A stretch of DNA of 64,000 nt. Source: an uncultured Pseudomonadota bacterium. GTDB lineage: Bacteria; Pseudomonadota; Gammaproteobacteria; Burkholderiales; SG8-39. The notes under the pieces were generated by a model. It had not been told where the DNA came from. It ran no database searches and saw nothing but the letters and a program-made list of their open reading frames with translations. The stretch's first letter is position 1. Each line of letters begins with the position of its first letter. Of this stretch, positions 1 to 6,815 are shown one piece after another. Both the position numbers and the translations under genes were made by a program. The stretch covers positions 1-64,000 of the forward strand of contig CAIKRR010000007.1 of the NCBI GenBank assembly GCA_903829815.1, written 5' to 3'.

Positions 1-135
1 AGGCTATTTGCCCCGCTCTGCCCGAGGAGCGAAACCGTGAACCGTGAACCGTCAAGCACGCGCTGGCTCCTTGCCCGGCGCATCTTCGCATTCGTGGGCG
101 TGATCGCGTTGAGCTTGCTTGACATCAAGCGGTAA
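1..135 (+). other. Possible 3' end of an unidentified reading frame
   Basis: A frame is open from the window edge to a TAA at 133-135 and would encode about 44 residues, including a hydrophobic stretch (AFVGVIALSLL) near the end. I do not recognise a family. It could be the tail of a membrane protein or non-coding. From 136 to 326 I see no convincing gene on either strand. Confidence 0.15.
33..52 (+). repeat. Short 7-bp tandem repeat (AACCGTG)
   Basis: AACCGTG occurs twice in direct succession (33-39, 40-46) followed by six of seven bases of a third copy. It lies in the weakly open frame at the window edge. No function is evident. Confidence 0.5.
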
Positions 136-335
136 AAACACGTTTTGCGATAGCGTACGAGGATCGAAATAACGCCGTTGCACAATCTGGGGCGCGCTTC
201 TTTCCGTGGGATCCATCGCTACGCCTGCATGCCCGTGCAATACGACGGGTCTGCCGCCGCCATCCTGGTGGTATCGATGCGGGGTTTCCCATACGGCGTG
301 AAGGACGCAGCCGCCTGGTCGGGAATGTGGCTGCC

Positions 336-532
336 ATGCATTCAATCAATTCGCCGCAACAGAACCACCTGCTCGCCGCACTGCCCGCAGCAGATTATGC
401 GCGCTTGCTTCCCGATCTCGAACCGGTCCGGATGCCCCTCGGATGGACAGTCTATGAGTCGGGTGGACATCTCGGCTACATGTATTTTCCGACCACAAGC
501 ATTGTTTCTCTCTTGTCGAACAGAATGCCGAA
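336..532 (+). pseudogene. Truncated Crp/Fnr-family regulator, N-terminal fragment
   Basis: Translation from ATG 336 gives about 65 residues that look like the start of the cyclic-nucleotide-binding fold of Crp/Fnr regulators: a leader ending NHLLAALPAADYARLLPDLE, then YESGGHLGYMYFPTTSIVSL, a stretch highly characteristic of this family. The similarity stops abruptly after SLLS. The rest of the sensory domain and the whole helix-turn-helix domain are absent. The frame happens to stay open into the downstream lipoprotein gene, but the residues between are not protein-like. A gene of this family is normally about 230-250 residues, so this is a deletion remnant. The breakpoint lies near 515-550, where a piece of another gene begins in a different frame. 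Confidence 0.7.
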
Positions 533-550
533 ACTCGGCGTGACGGCGCA

Positions 551-664
551 ATGGAGAAGCGCGACGCTGACTATTCAGTCGCGAAGGAAAAGTGCGACAG
601 CTTTGCGGATGACAAGAAAGAAAAGTGTGTCAAGGACGCCAAGCAACGCTACGGTCAGATGTAA
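551..664 (+). pseudogene. C-terminal remnant of a small Lys/Cys-rich periplasmic-type protein
   Basis: This frame encodes 37 residues from an ATG, with the repeat-like signature VAKEKCDSFADDKKEKCVKD (two Cys in a Lys/Asp-rich helix), ending at TAA 662-664. Similar Lys/Asp/Cys repeats occur in small exported proteins common in Burkholderiales, which are usually over 100 residues with a signal peptide. Here the signal peptide and N-terminal repeats are missing, and the frame runs upstream without a start into the truncated Crp-like gene. I infer that a deletion fused the front of one gene to the back of another. It could in principle still be translated, but no good ribosome-binding site precedes it. 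Confidence 0.55.
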
Positions 665-719
665 GGTGCTTTTGCGAGAGCCAATGTGTCAGAAGCGTCA
701 TATCCCGGAGGGCGATTCC

Positions 720-944
720 ATGAACATCTCAAGAATATCTGCAGCAGGTGCACTGGTGGCGGTGGCTTTGCTCGGTCTAGCCAGTTGCGACACGATGTCC
801 AGGCGTGACAAGGACATGGCGATCGGCGCCGGTGTGGGCGCCGGGGTCGGTGCGGTACTGACCGGCGGCAGTCCGGTCGGCACGGTGGGCGGTGCGGCCG
901 TCGGCGGCCTCATCGGCAATCAGGTTGGCAAAGACAAGAAATAG
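720..944 (+). CDS. OsmB-like glycine-zipper lipoprotein
   Basis: This 74-residue small envelope lipoprotein has an N-terminal signal peptide ending in the lipobox LASC (Cys23), then a short charged segment (SRRDKD), then a glycine-zipper region of alternating G, A and V residues (about 35-68) and a Lys-rich tail. This is the architecture of OsmB and other glycine-zipper 2TM lipoproteins, thought to sit in the outer membrane and be induced by osmotic or envelope stress. The start at 720 is supported by GGAGGG nine bases upstream and by the signal peptide. The frame is open further upstream, but that extension comes from the Crp-like remnant. It is convergent with the UbiD gene. Confidence 0.8.
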   Translation: MNISRISAAGALVAVALLGLASCDTMSRRDKDMAIGAGVGAGVGAVLTGGSPVGTVGGAAVGGLIGNQVGKDKK

Positions 945-947
945 TTT

Positions 948-1000
948 CATGGCCTTGTCGACCTGAGGCGCGCCCTCGTCGTCCCCAGCGCCTGGCCATG
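948..1000. terminator. Possible bulged hairpin between convergent genes
   Basis: CATGGCC (948-954) can pair with GGCCATG (994-1000) and AGGCGC (966-971) with GCGCCT (988-993), giving a two-part stem with an 11-base bulge. It lies between the convergent lipoprotein and UbiD genes. There is no T-tract, so termination is only inferred from position. Confidence 0.25.
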
Positions 1001-1007
1001 CTGTGGA

Positions 1008-2633
1008 TTACTCAGGTCTGAACTTCGTCTCGGGACGGATGCCGCCGCGCTGCTGGGCTTCGCTGATGCGACCATTCTCGAGATATCGACCCTCGACGGC
1101 GCGCTGGGCGGCCGCGTCCCATTGCGGTAGCCAGTCGCCCAGCGAGTAACCGAACCAGGGCGGTTGCGGGCGCAGGCGCGGCAGCCCCAGTTCTTCCCAG
1201 ATGCCCTTCGCCTTTTCCATGTACTCGCGTTTCGGTAGTGCGAGGGGCGGCATGGCGCCCTTCATGGTGGCGTCCATCAGGAGCGTCGAATCTTCTTCCT
1301 GATCCAGTTCGCGCTTCGGGCCATGGCCCTGGCCGCGATGCTCGAGCGTGCGCACATCCTCGACCGGGTTCATCCGGTAGGCCATTGCCCAGAAGATGGC
1401 ATCGGCATTGTCAGGGTCGATATCCTCGTTCACCGCGATGCAGATCTTGCCGCAGTCGCCCTTGAAGAAAGCGGCACCGTTCAATGCGCGCCATATTTCG
1501 GTGCGCGGCATGCCTTTCTCGCAGGTGATGACAGTGACGCGCAAAAGGCCGGTGAGTGGTTCGTGCAGCGATACGCGCTTTACCCCGCGGATACCCAGCG
1601 TGCTCTTCAGGTGGGCGAGAAAAAGTGGCTCGTAGGCCACGCGTTTGATGACGCTTGATTCGCTCGGCGCCACCTGGCTCAGGTACGACGGAATGATCGG
1701 ATTCTTGCGGTGCGTGATGGCGGTTACCCGCATCGGCATGTTGAATTCTTCCAGCGCGACATGGCCGTGCGATTCGCCAAACGGCGCTTCAGGCTCGAGC
1801 AGTTCGGTGTCGATGAACCCCTCGATGACCACTTCGGACTCTGCCGGCACCAGAAGGTCGACTGTGCGCGCTCGCACGACATTGATCGGCCCACCGGCAA
1901 GGCCGCCTGCCACTTCGAGTTCGTCGACGCCGACTGGCAGCTTCTGCGGCCCGAGAAAGGCAACCAGGGGTGGGCAACCCAGCACGATCGCGCACGGCAT
2001 GTAGCGTTCCCCTCGCGCCTGGTGCTTCTGATAGTGCTGGTAGCCCCCGGCGCCGCCGACGCGGGTGGCCATACGTACCACCAGCCGGTCGGGGGCTTTC
2101 AGGGCGGCCCGGTAGGTGCCCATGTTCTGGACGCCGCTCTCCGGGTCGCGCGTGATCACGTTGGTGGCGGTGAGTGTCGGTGCGCTGTCAAAACCCGGGG
2201 TCGAAATCGGAATGGGAAGCATGTCCAGACCGTTGCCTTCACCGAGGAGGGCGGCACCCTCGATCACGACCTCCTGACAAACGGCCGCATCGACCAGGCG
2301 CGGAGCGATCGGGTTGGCAATCGCGCGGTCCCACTTGGCCTGAATCTCGTCCACAGGCGCACCCATGCCAGTGCTGTAGATCGCGCGGTTTGCCGCGAGC
2401 GCCCCCACCACGACCGGTATGGTGTACCGACGTCCCTGCGCGTTGGTGATGTTGTTGAAGAGAAAGGCCTTCCGCTCGGGCTCATCGAGTCCACCCACGA
2501 ACTGCCAGCGTACCAGCGGGTGCAGTTCCGAATCCTTGTCGATCGGCCTGTCGATGGTCTGCAGGAGGCCGCGTTCGGCCAATGCTGCCAGATGCTCGTG
2601 AAGGTCGGGGTAGCTGCGTGTCTCGTTGCTCAT
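1008..2633 (-). CDS. UbiD-family (prenylated-FMN) decarboxylase
   Basis: This 541-residue cytosolic decarboxylase belongs to the UbiD/Fdc family, which uses prenylated FMN to decarboxylate (or reversibly carboxylate) aromatic and alpha,beta-unsaturated acids. The family core is clear: NMGTYR and LVVRMATRVGG in the cofactor-binding region, then the acidic segment VIEGFIDTELLEPEAPFGES containing the conserved glutamates near the active site, and a C-terminal region with the EDVRTLEHRGQG signature. The length is typical. The ATG at 2633 (MSNETRSYPD) matches family N-termini; the frame extends upstream but that part is Arg-rich and unlike the family. It lies 65 bp downstream of rep on the same strand. 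No UbiX-type prenyltransferase is in the window, so cofactor supply must be elsewhere. The substrate is unknown, but nearby aromatic genes suggest an aromatic acid. Confidence 0.88.
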   Translation of the reverse strand: MSNETRSYPDLHEHLAALAERGLLQTIDRPIDKDSELHPLVRWQFVGGLDEPERKAFLFNNITNAQGRRYTIPVVVGALAANRAIYSTGMGAPVDEIQAKWDRAIANPIAPRLVDAAVCQEVVIEGAALLGEGNGLDMLPIPISTPGFDSAPTLTATNVITRDPESGVQNMGTYRAALKAPDRLVVRMATRVGGAGGYQHYQKHQARGERYMPCAIVLGCPPLVAFLGPQKLPVGVDELEVAGGLAGGPINVVRARTVDLLVPAESEVVIEGFIDTELLEPEAPFGESHGHVALEEFNMPMRVTAITHRKNPIIPSYLSQVAPSESSVIKRVAYEPLFLAHLKSTLGIRGVKRVSLHEPLTGLLRVTVITCEKGMPRTEIWRALNGAAFFKGDCGKICIAVNEDIDPDNADAIFWAMAYRMNPVEDVRTLEHRGQGHGPKRELDQEEDSTLLMDATMKGAMPPLALPKREYMEKAKGIWEELGLPRLRPQPPWFGYSLGDWLPQWDAAAQRAVEGRYLENGRISEAQQRGGIRPETKFRPE

Positions 2634-2654
2634 GGCACATCCTGTAGGGTGTTG

Positions 2655-2676
2655 CCTGCGGTCTTGATGCCGCAGG
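2655..2676 (-). terminator. Hairpin between rep and ubiD-like gene
   Basis: CCTGCGG (2655-2661) and CCGCAGG (2670-2676) form a perfect 7-bp stem with an 8-base loop, 23 bases past the rep stop codon. No T-run follows on the minus strand. It may be a weak terminator or an mRNA-processing hairpin. Confidence 0.35.
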
Positions 2677-2698
2677 TACCGCACGATCAGCGAGTTTA

Positions 2699-4720
2699 TC
2701 AGCCGGCAGGCGAGGGCTTGCTGCCCGGCGGACGAGAGAGCAGCGCGCGCAGGTCGGCGAGGCGGTTGCGTACATCGGCCGCCTCGACCGGCGCCTCGTT
2801 CTCGGCGAGCTTCATCTCGCGCAGGAAGCGTGAGGGTTCGCGACTGCTCATCGCGCGCGCCTGCTTTCGTCGCTTGCACCAGCTGATGTGCAGCGATCGT
2901 TGCGCCCTCGTCACTGCCACGTACATGAGGCGCCGTTCATCCTCGATACGCGCAACCGCCGCCGGCCCTTCGGTCTCGTCGCCCTCGCGCCCCAGATGCG
3001 GCAGGATGCCTTCTTCGGCCCCGACGATGAAGACATGCGGAAACTCCAGGCCCTTTGAGGCGTGAATGGTCGACAGACGCACCGCGTCGGTGTCGGGGTC
3101 GTTCTTGTCGATCATGGCGATGATCGCTGCCTGCTGGGCCACTTCGGCGAGCGTCTTGTCGTCTTCCTCGCTACGCTTGGCAAGCCAGTCGCGAAAGTCG
3201 GTCACGTTTCGCCAGCGGGCTTCGGCGACGGGCTCGGCGTCGTTGCCGAAGACGTGTGGTTTGTAGTCTATGGCCGAGAGAATCTCATCGAGGAGCGGCC
3301 CGGCCGCTTCCTTCGTGGCTCGATCGCTCATGCGGTTCACGAAGTCGGCAAATTCGCGCAAGGTTTCGAGTTGCCGCGGTTGGACGAGTGCAACGAGCCG
3401 CTCGGAGAAGATCGACTCGAACATCGAGGCGTGGCGTTCGGAGGCGAGTTTGCCCAAGGCTTCGAGCGTGGTCGGCCCGACGCCGCGGCGCGGGGTCGTG
3501 ACAGCGCGGATCAGTGCCGGGTCATCGTCCTGGTTGCAAAGCAGTCGCAGCCAGGCCATGAGGTCGCGAATCTCGGCGCGCTCGAAGAACGAGGTGCCGC
3601 CCGAGAGCACGTAGGGTATGCGCTCACGACGCAGTGCCTGCTCGAAGATGCGTGCCTGGTGATTGCCGCGGTACAGGATGGCGTAGTCCGACCAGCGGCC
3701 TTGACGCTGGATGCGATGGCCCGACATGCGCATCACCACAGTCTCGGCTTCGGCCTCGTCGTCGGCCGCCGGTATCACCGTCACCGGGTCGCCTTCGCCA
3801 TGATTGGACCAAAGCGTTTTCGGGAATAGCTTCGGGTTGGACTCGATCAGTGTGTTGGCCGCGCGCAGGATTGCCAGACTCGAGCGGTAGTTCTGTTCGA
3901 GCATCACCACACGCAGGTTGGGGTAGTCCTCGGGCAGCCGTCGAAGGTTGTCCACCGTGGCGCCGCGCCAGGCGTAGATGGCCTGGTCGTCATCGCCCAC
4001 GGCGGTAAAAGCGGTGCGATCGCCCACCAGGAGGCGCACCAGCTCGTACTGGCGCACGTTGGTGTCCTGGTACTCGTCGATGAGGAGATGACCGCAACGG
4101 GCCTGCCAGCGCGCTCGCAGGGCCTCATCGATGGCGAGTTGTCGTGCCGGCAGTCCGATGAGGTCATCGAAGTCGACCGCCCGGTAGGCGCGCAGCGTGG
4201 CGTCGTAGTCGCGGTAAACACGTGCCATGCGATGCGCATCATCGTTCTGGGCTGCCACCAGGGCACTGTCCGGGTCGAGTCCGGCGTTCTTCCAGAGCGA
4301 GATCGTGCTCTGCATGCGTCGGAGCAAGGCAGGGTCGGCGGTGGCCACGAGCCCTTGCAGCACACTGTGGCTATCGTCGGGACCGAAGATCGAGAACTTC
4401 GAGGGCAGGCCGAAGGCGGCTGCTTCGAGTCGCAGCATCCGCAGGCCGAAGGCATGGAAGGTCGATACCGTGAGGGCCGACGCCACTTCGGGGGGCACGA
4501 TGCGCTTCACCCGCTCGCGCATTTCCTCGGATGCCTTGTTGGTGAAGGTGATGGCAATCACCTGATCGGCGCGGCACTGCCCGCTTGCGACCAGATGGGC
4601 GATCTTCTCGGTAATCACACGGGTCTTGCCGCTGCCGGCACCGGCCAAAACGAGGCAAGGCCCCTCGGTGTGGCGCACCGCTTCGCGTTGCGCCGGATTC
4701 ATCTGCTGGAAGGAACTCAT
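2699..4720 (-). CDS. rep: ATP-dependent DNA helicase Rep (UvrD/Rep superfamily 1A)
   Basis: This 673-residue 3'-5' single-strand DNA translocase and helicase helps replication forks past bound proteins. Superfamily 1 motifs appear in order: Q-motif region MNPAQREAV, Walker A AGAGSGKT (26-33), ITFTNKASEEM (motif Ia), Walker B LLIDEYQDTN, motif III GDDDQAIYAWRGA, motif IV LEQNYRSS, then AVTTPRRGVG, VRLSTIHASKGLEFPHVF (motif V) and VAVTRAQRSL (motif VI). The length equals that of E. coli Rep, and motif spacing favours Rep over UvrD or PcrA. The ATG at 4720 gives the canonical MSSFQQMNPAQ start. It lies 34 bp after the Ldh-family dehydrogenase gene on the same strand, with a hairpin in the gap. 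Confidence 0.93.
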   Translation of the reverse strand: MSSFQQMNPAQREAVRHTEGPCLVLAGAGSGKTRVITEKIAHLVASGQCRADQVIAITFTNKASEEMRERVKRIVPPEVASALTVSTFHAFGLRMLRLEAAAFGLPSKFSIFGPDDSHSVLQGLVATADPALLRRMQSTISLWKNAGLDPDSALVAAQNDDAHRMARVYRDYDATLRAYRAVDFDDLIGLPARQLAIDEALRARWQARCGHLLIDEYQDTNVRQYELVRLLVGDRTAFTAVGDDDQAIYAWRGATVDNLRRLPEDYPNLRVVMLEQNYRSSLAILRAANTLIESNPKLFPKTLWSNHGEGDPVTVIPAADDEAEAETVVMRMSGHRIQRQGRWSDYAILYRGNHQARIFEQALRRERIPYVLSGGTSFFERAEIRDLMAWLRLLCNQDDDPALIRAVTTPRRGVGPTTLEALGKLASERHASMFESIFSERLVALVQPRQLETLREFADFVNRMSDRATKEAAGPLLDEILSAIDYKPHVFGNDAEPVAEARWRNVTDFRDWLAKRSEEDDKTLAEVAQQAAIIAMIDKNDPDTDAVRLSTIHASKGLEFPHVFIVGAEEGILPHLGREGDETEGPAAVARIEDERRLMYVAVTRAQRSLHISWCKRRKQARAMSSREPSRFLREMKLAENEAPVEAADVRNRLADLRALLSRPPGSKPSPAG

Positions 4721-4726
4721 GACTCG

Positions 4727-4747
4727 GGATGTCCGCAGGGGACATCC
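4727..4747 (-). promoter_or_regulatory. Hairpin immediately upstream of rep start codon
   Basis: GGATGTCC (4727-4734) and GGACATCC (4740-4747) form a perfect 8-bp stem with a 5-base loop, ending six bases before the rep ATG and covering the place where its ribosome-binding site should be. It could terminate the upstream dehydrogenase transcript or modulate rep translation. No T-tract is present. Confidence 0.45.
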
Positions 4748-4754
4748 GCGCGTC

Positions 4755-5837
4755 TCAGGCTGCGCGCGCGATGCGATCGATCGATTGCGGATCGAGGCCG
4801 AGTTTACCGGCTGCAGCGAGAATGTCACGCCAGGTGTTTGCGTCGACCGGCACACCGTGGGCGAGGCGCCATGCGCGATGCTCTCTCTCGGCATCACCGG
4901 CCAGGCGCAGGTGGTCGATGCCGCCAGCGGGTGGCGACTGGCGCACCCAATCGATGAAGGCCATCGTCTGCTCGCGCAGGTTATCGGCGGTTCCGAGCGC
5001 GTTCGGGTCGACCAGAATGGCGAGCATGCCATTCAGAACCTGCTTCTGCCCCTGGTGCGGTTGGTGCCAGGTATGGCCCCCGGCCAGCGCACCACCCAGC
5101 AGTTCGCAGATGAGAGCGATGCCCGAGCCCTTGTGCTCGCCGACCGGCAGCAGGGCACCGTAGGGCGGCACCACGGCGTAGCGCGGGTCGGTGGTAGGCT
5201 CACCCGAACTGTCGATCATGAGACCCGCCTCGAGCGGTTCGCCCTTGTTGAAGGCCACGCGCGCTTTGCCCTGAGCGATGCCGCTCGTGGCCATGTCGAG
5301 CATGACGGGTGCCTCGGGCGGGAAGGGTATCCCCACACAGAAGGGATTGGTCCCGAAGCGCGCATCACGCCCACCCCAGGGGGCGACGATGGGGCGGGTG
5401 AGCACATTCACGAAGTGAATCGACACGAGCCCTGCGGCGATGGCCTGTTCGGCCCAATGCCCGATGCGTCCGATGTGGTGGGTGTTGCTCAAGCCCAGAA
5501 TGCAGTTGCCATGCTGCTTGGCCCGTTCGATCGCCATCTGCATCGCACGCTGACCGATCGCCTGGCCGTAGCCCCAGTCGCCATCGAGGACGAGCATCGA
5601 CCCTGAGTCGAGTCGCACGATGGGCGCGCGATTGATGCGAAGCCCGCCCTCGAGGAGCGACTCGACATAACGCGGAATCATGCCGATGCCATGGGAATCG
5701 TGCCCGGCGAGATTTGCGCCGACCAGATTGCGTGCCACCAGCCCGGCCTCCTCTGGGGTGCTGCCACCGGCAGCCACCAGTGCTTCGATCGCTGCGGTCA
5801 GCGGCGCTGCGGCCAGGCAATGATCGGCTTCATTCAC
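4755..5837 (-). CDS. Malate/L-lactate dehydrogenase family (Ldh_2) oxidoreductase
   Basis: This 360-residue NAD(P)-dependent 2-hydroxyacid dehydrogenase belongs to the MDH2/LDH2 fold (malate, L-sulfolactate, ureidoglycolate and related dehydrogenases), not the classical Rossmann LDH. Family marks are AGHDSHGIGMIPRYVE near residues 50-65, GLSNTHHIGRIGHWAE with the catalytic-region histidines, APWGG, FGTNPFCVGIP, MLDMATSGIAQGK, and PVGEHKGSGIALICELLGG. The start is GTG 5837, because no in-frame ATG fits the family N-terminus. It follows the periplasmic binding-protein gene by 12 bp in the same transcription unit as the PQQ dehydrogenase, which suggests it handles a hydroxyacid arising from alcohol oxidation. 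The exact substrate cannot be read from sequence. Confidence 0.87.
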   Translation of the reverse strand: MNEADHCLAAAPLTAAIEALVAAGGSTPEEAGLVARNLVGANLAGHDSHGIGMIPRYVESLLEGGLRINRAPIVRLDSGSMLVLDGDWGYGQAIGQRAMQMAIERAKQHGNCILGLSNTHHIGRIGHWAEQAIAAGLVSIHFVNVLTRPIVAPWGGRDARFGTNPFCVGIPFPPEAPVMLDMATSGIAQGKARVAFNKGEPLEAGLMIDSSGEPTTDPRYAVVPPYGALLPVGEHKGSGIALICELLGGALAGGHTWHQPHQGQKQVLNGMLAILVDPNALGTADNLREQTMAFIDWVRQSPPAGGIDHLRLAGDAEREHRAWRLAHGVPVDANTWRDILAAAGKLGLDPQSIDRIARAA

Positions 5838-5849
5838 GGTGTCGCGGAT

Positions 5850-6815
5850 CTACTGGGTCGACATCTTCACGACAGCAGGCAATGACAGTTCTGCCTGAAT
5901 GGCGGGCTCGACTGGCGCGAGCCATGTCATGCGGGTGGCTTCCGCGATGCGCTGCACCTCGCCTGAATCGGTGAGTGCCACGAGGGCCTGATTGACCTGA
6001 TCGAGGAGGGCCTGTCGGTTAGCGAGTGCGACATAGCCGAGATTGAAACGGGCCGGATGGCGATAGGCCCCCAGGCGCAGTTTGCCATCGGGGTGTGCCA
6101 GGCGCCAGGTATCGAGGCTGTGCACATCGGTGAGCGTTGCATCGAACTGGCCGCGATTCAGCCCGTCGAGTGGGTCGACGGTGCTTTGCAGTGATACGGT
6201 CTGCTTGAGGTATCGGCCTTCCTGCCAGGTTCGCAGGATGGTGCCGCCCATCGAGCCCGCAACCGTGCCGAGACGCAAGCCCTCGAGGTCTGCAAGACTC
6301 TCGACCGTGCGCTCGCCGGCCCCCGGGCCGAGGATGACGGCCATGGCCGCCGAATGATAGGGACTGCTCGCCACCAGCGTGCCCAGGGGAATCCACGGAC
6401 GCTGACGGGGCGGTTTGGCACCACGATAGCCGGGCGTGCGCGCGAAGGGCGCGGCCGGTTTGCCCAGTGTGGGCGCGTAGAGCGTGTATCCGGCCGCGAT
6501 GTCGCACAGGTTGGCCGAGAGCAGCGCGTTGACGCCGATCACGCCGTCGGATTCGCGGTCGTAGTCGTTGTCGTACCAGAAGAGAATGAGGTCGCGATCG
6601 ATGCGAGTTGCAACGGCACGAGCGAGTTGGACGTCAAAGCCGCGTTCGTCGGCCTTCACTTTCCACGAGTAGGGTGGGGTGTCCTCGGGCATGCACACGC
6701 GCAGGGGCTCTCGCGCCTCTGCCGCGTGCAACCCAGCCACCATGAAGGTGGCGGCTGCAAGAAGGCGCCCTGCGAGGCGCCGGGATTCGGTGGTGTCTCG
6801 CAGGGCGTATTTCAT
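5850..6815 (-). CDS. Periplasmic substrate-binding protein of PQQ-dehydrogenase locus (MoxJ/XoxJ-like)
   Basis: This exported protein of 321 residues has the solute-binding-protein family 3 fold. It has a signal peptide (LLAAATFMVAGLHAAEA), then LRVCMPEDTPPYSW, GFDVQLARAVATRI, LCDIAAGYTLYAPT and LGTVAGSMGGTI. Its position directly after a PQQ alcohol dehydrogenase matches the MxaJ/XoxJ proteins of methanol-oxidation loci, periplasmic binding proteins thought to help cofactor or metal loading or dehydrogenase activation. The start is either ATG 6815 (used here) or GTG 6818. In either case it overlaps the stop of the dehydrogenase (TGATG or GTGA), implying translational coupling. An independent amino-acid ABC binding protein is the alternative, but no permease is present. 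Confidence 0.75.
   Translation of the reverse strand: MKYALRDTTESRRLAGRLLAAATFMVAGLHAAEAREPLRVCMPEDTPPYSWKVKADERGFDVQLARAVATRIDRDLILFWYDNDYDRESDGVIGVNALLSANLCDIAAGYTLYAPTLGKPAAPFARTPGYRGAKPPRQRPWIPLGTLVASSPYHSAAMAVILGPGAGERTVESLADLEGLRLGTVAGSMGGTILRTWQEGRYLKQTVSLQSTVDPLDGLNRGQFDATLTDVHSLDTWRLAHPDGKLRLGAYRHPARFNLGYVALANRQALLDQVNQALVALTDSGEVQRIAEATRMTWLAPVEPAIQAELSLPAVVKMSTQ

Noticed and set aside
327-944. A single 205-residue fusion protein spanning Crp-like region and lipoprotein
   Set aside because: The middle third is out of frame with the Lys/Cys-rich fragment, and the lipoprotein has its own ribosome-binding site and signal peptide.
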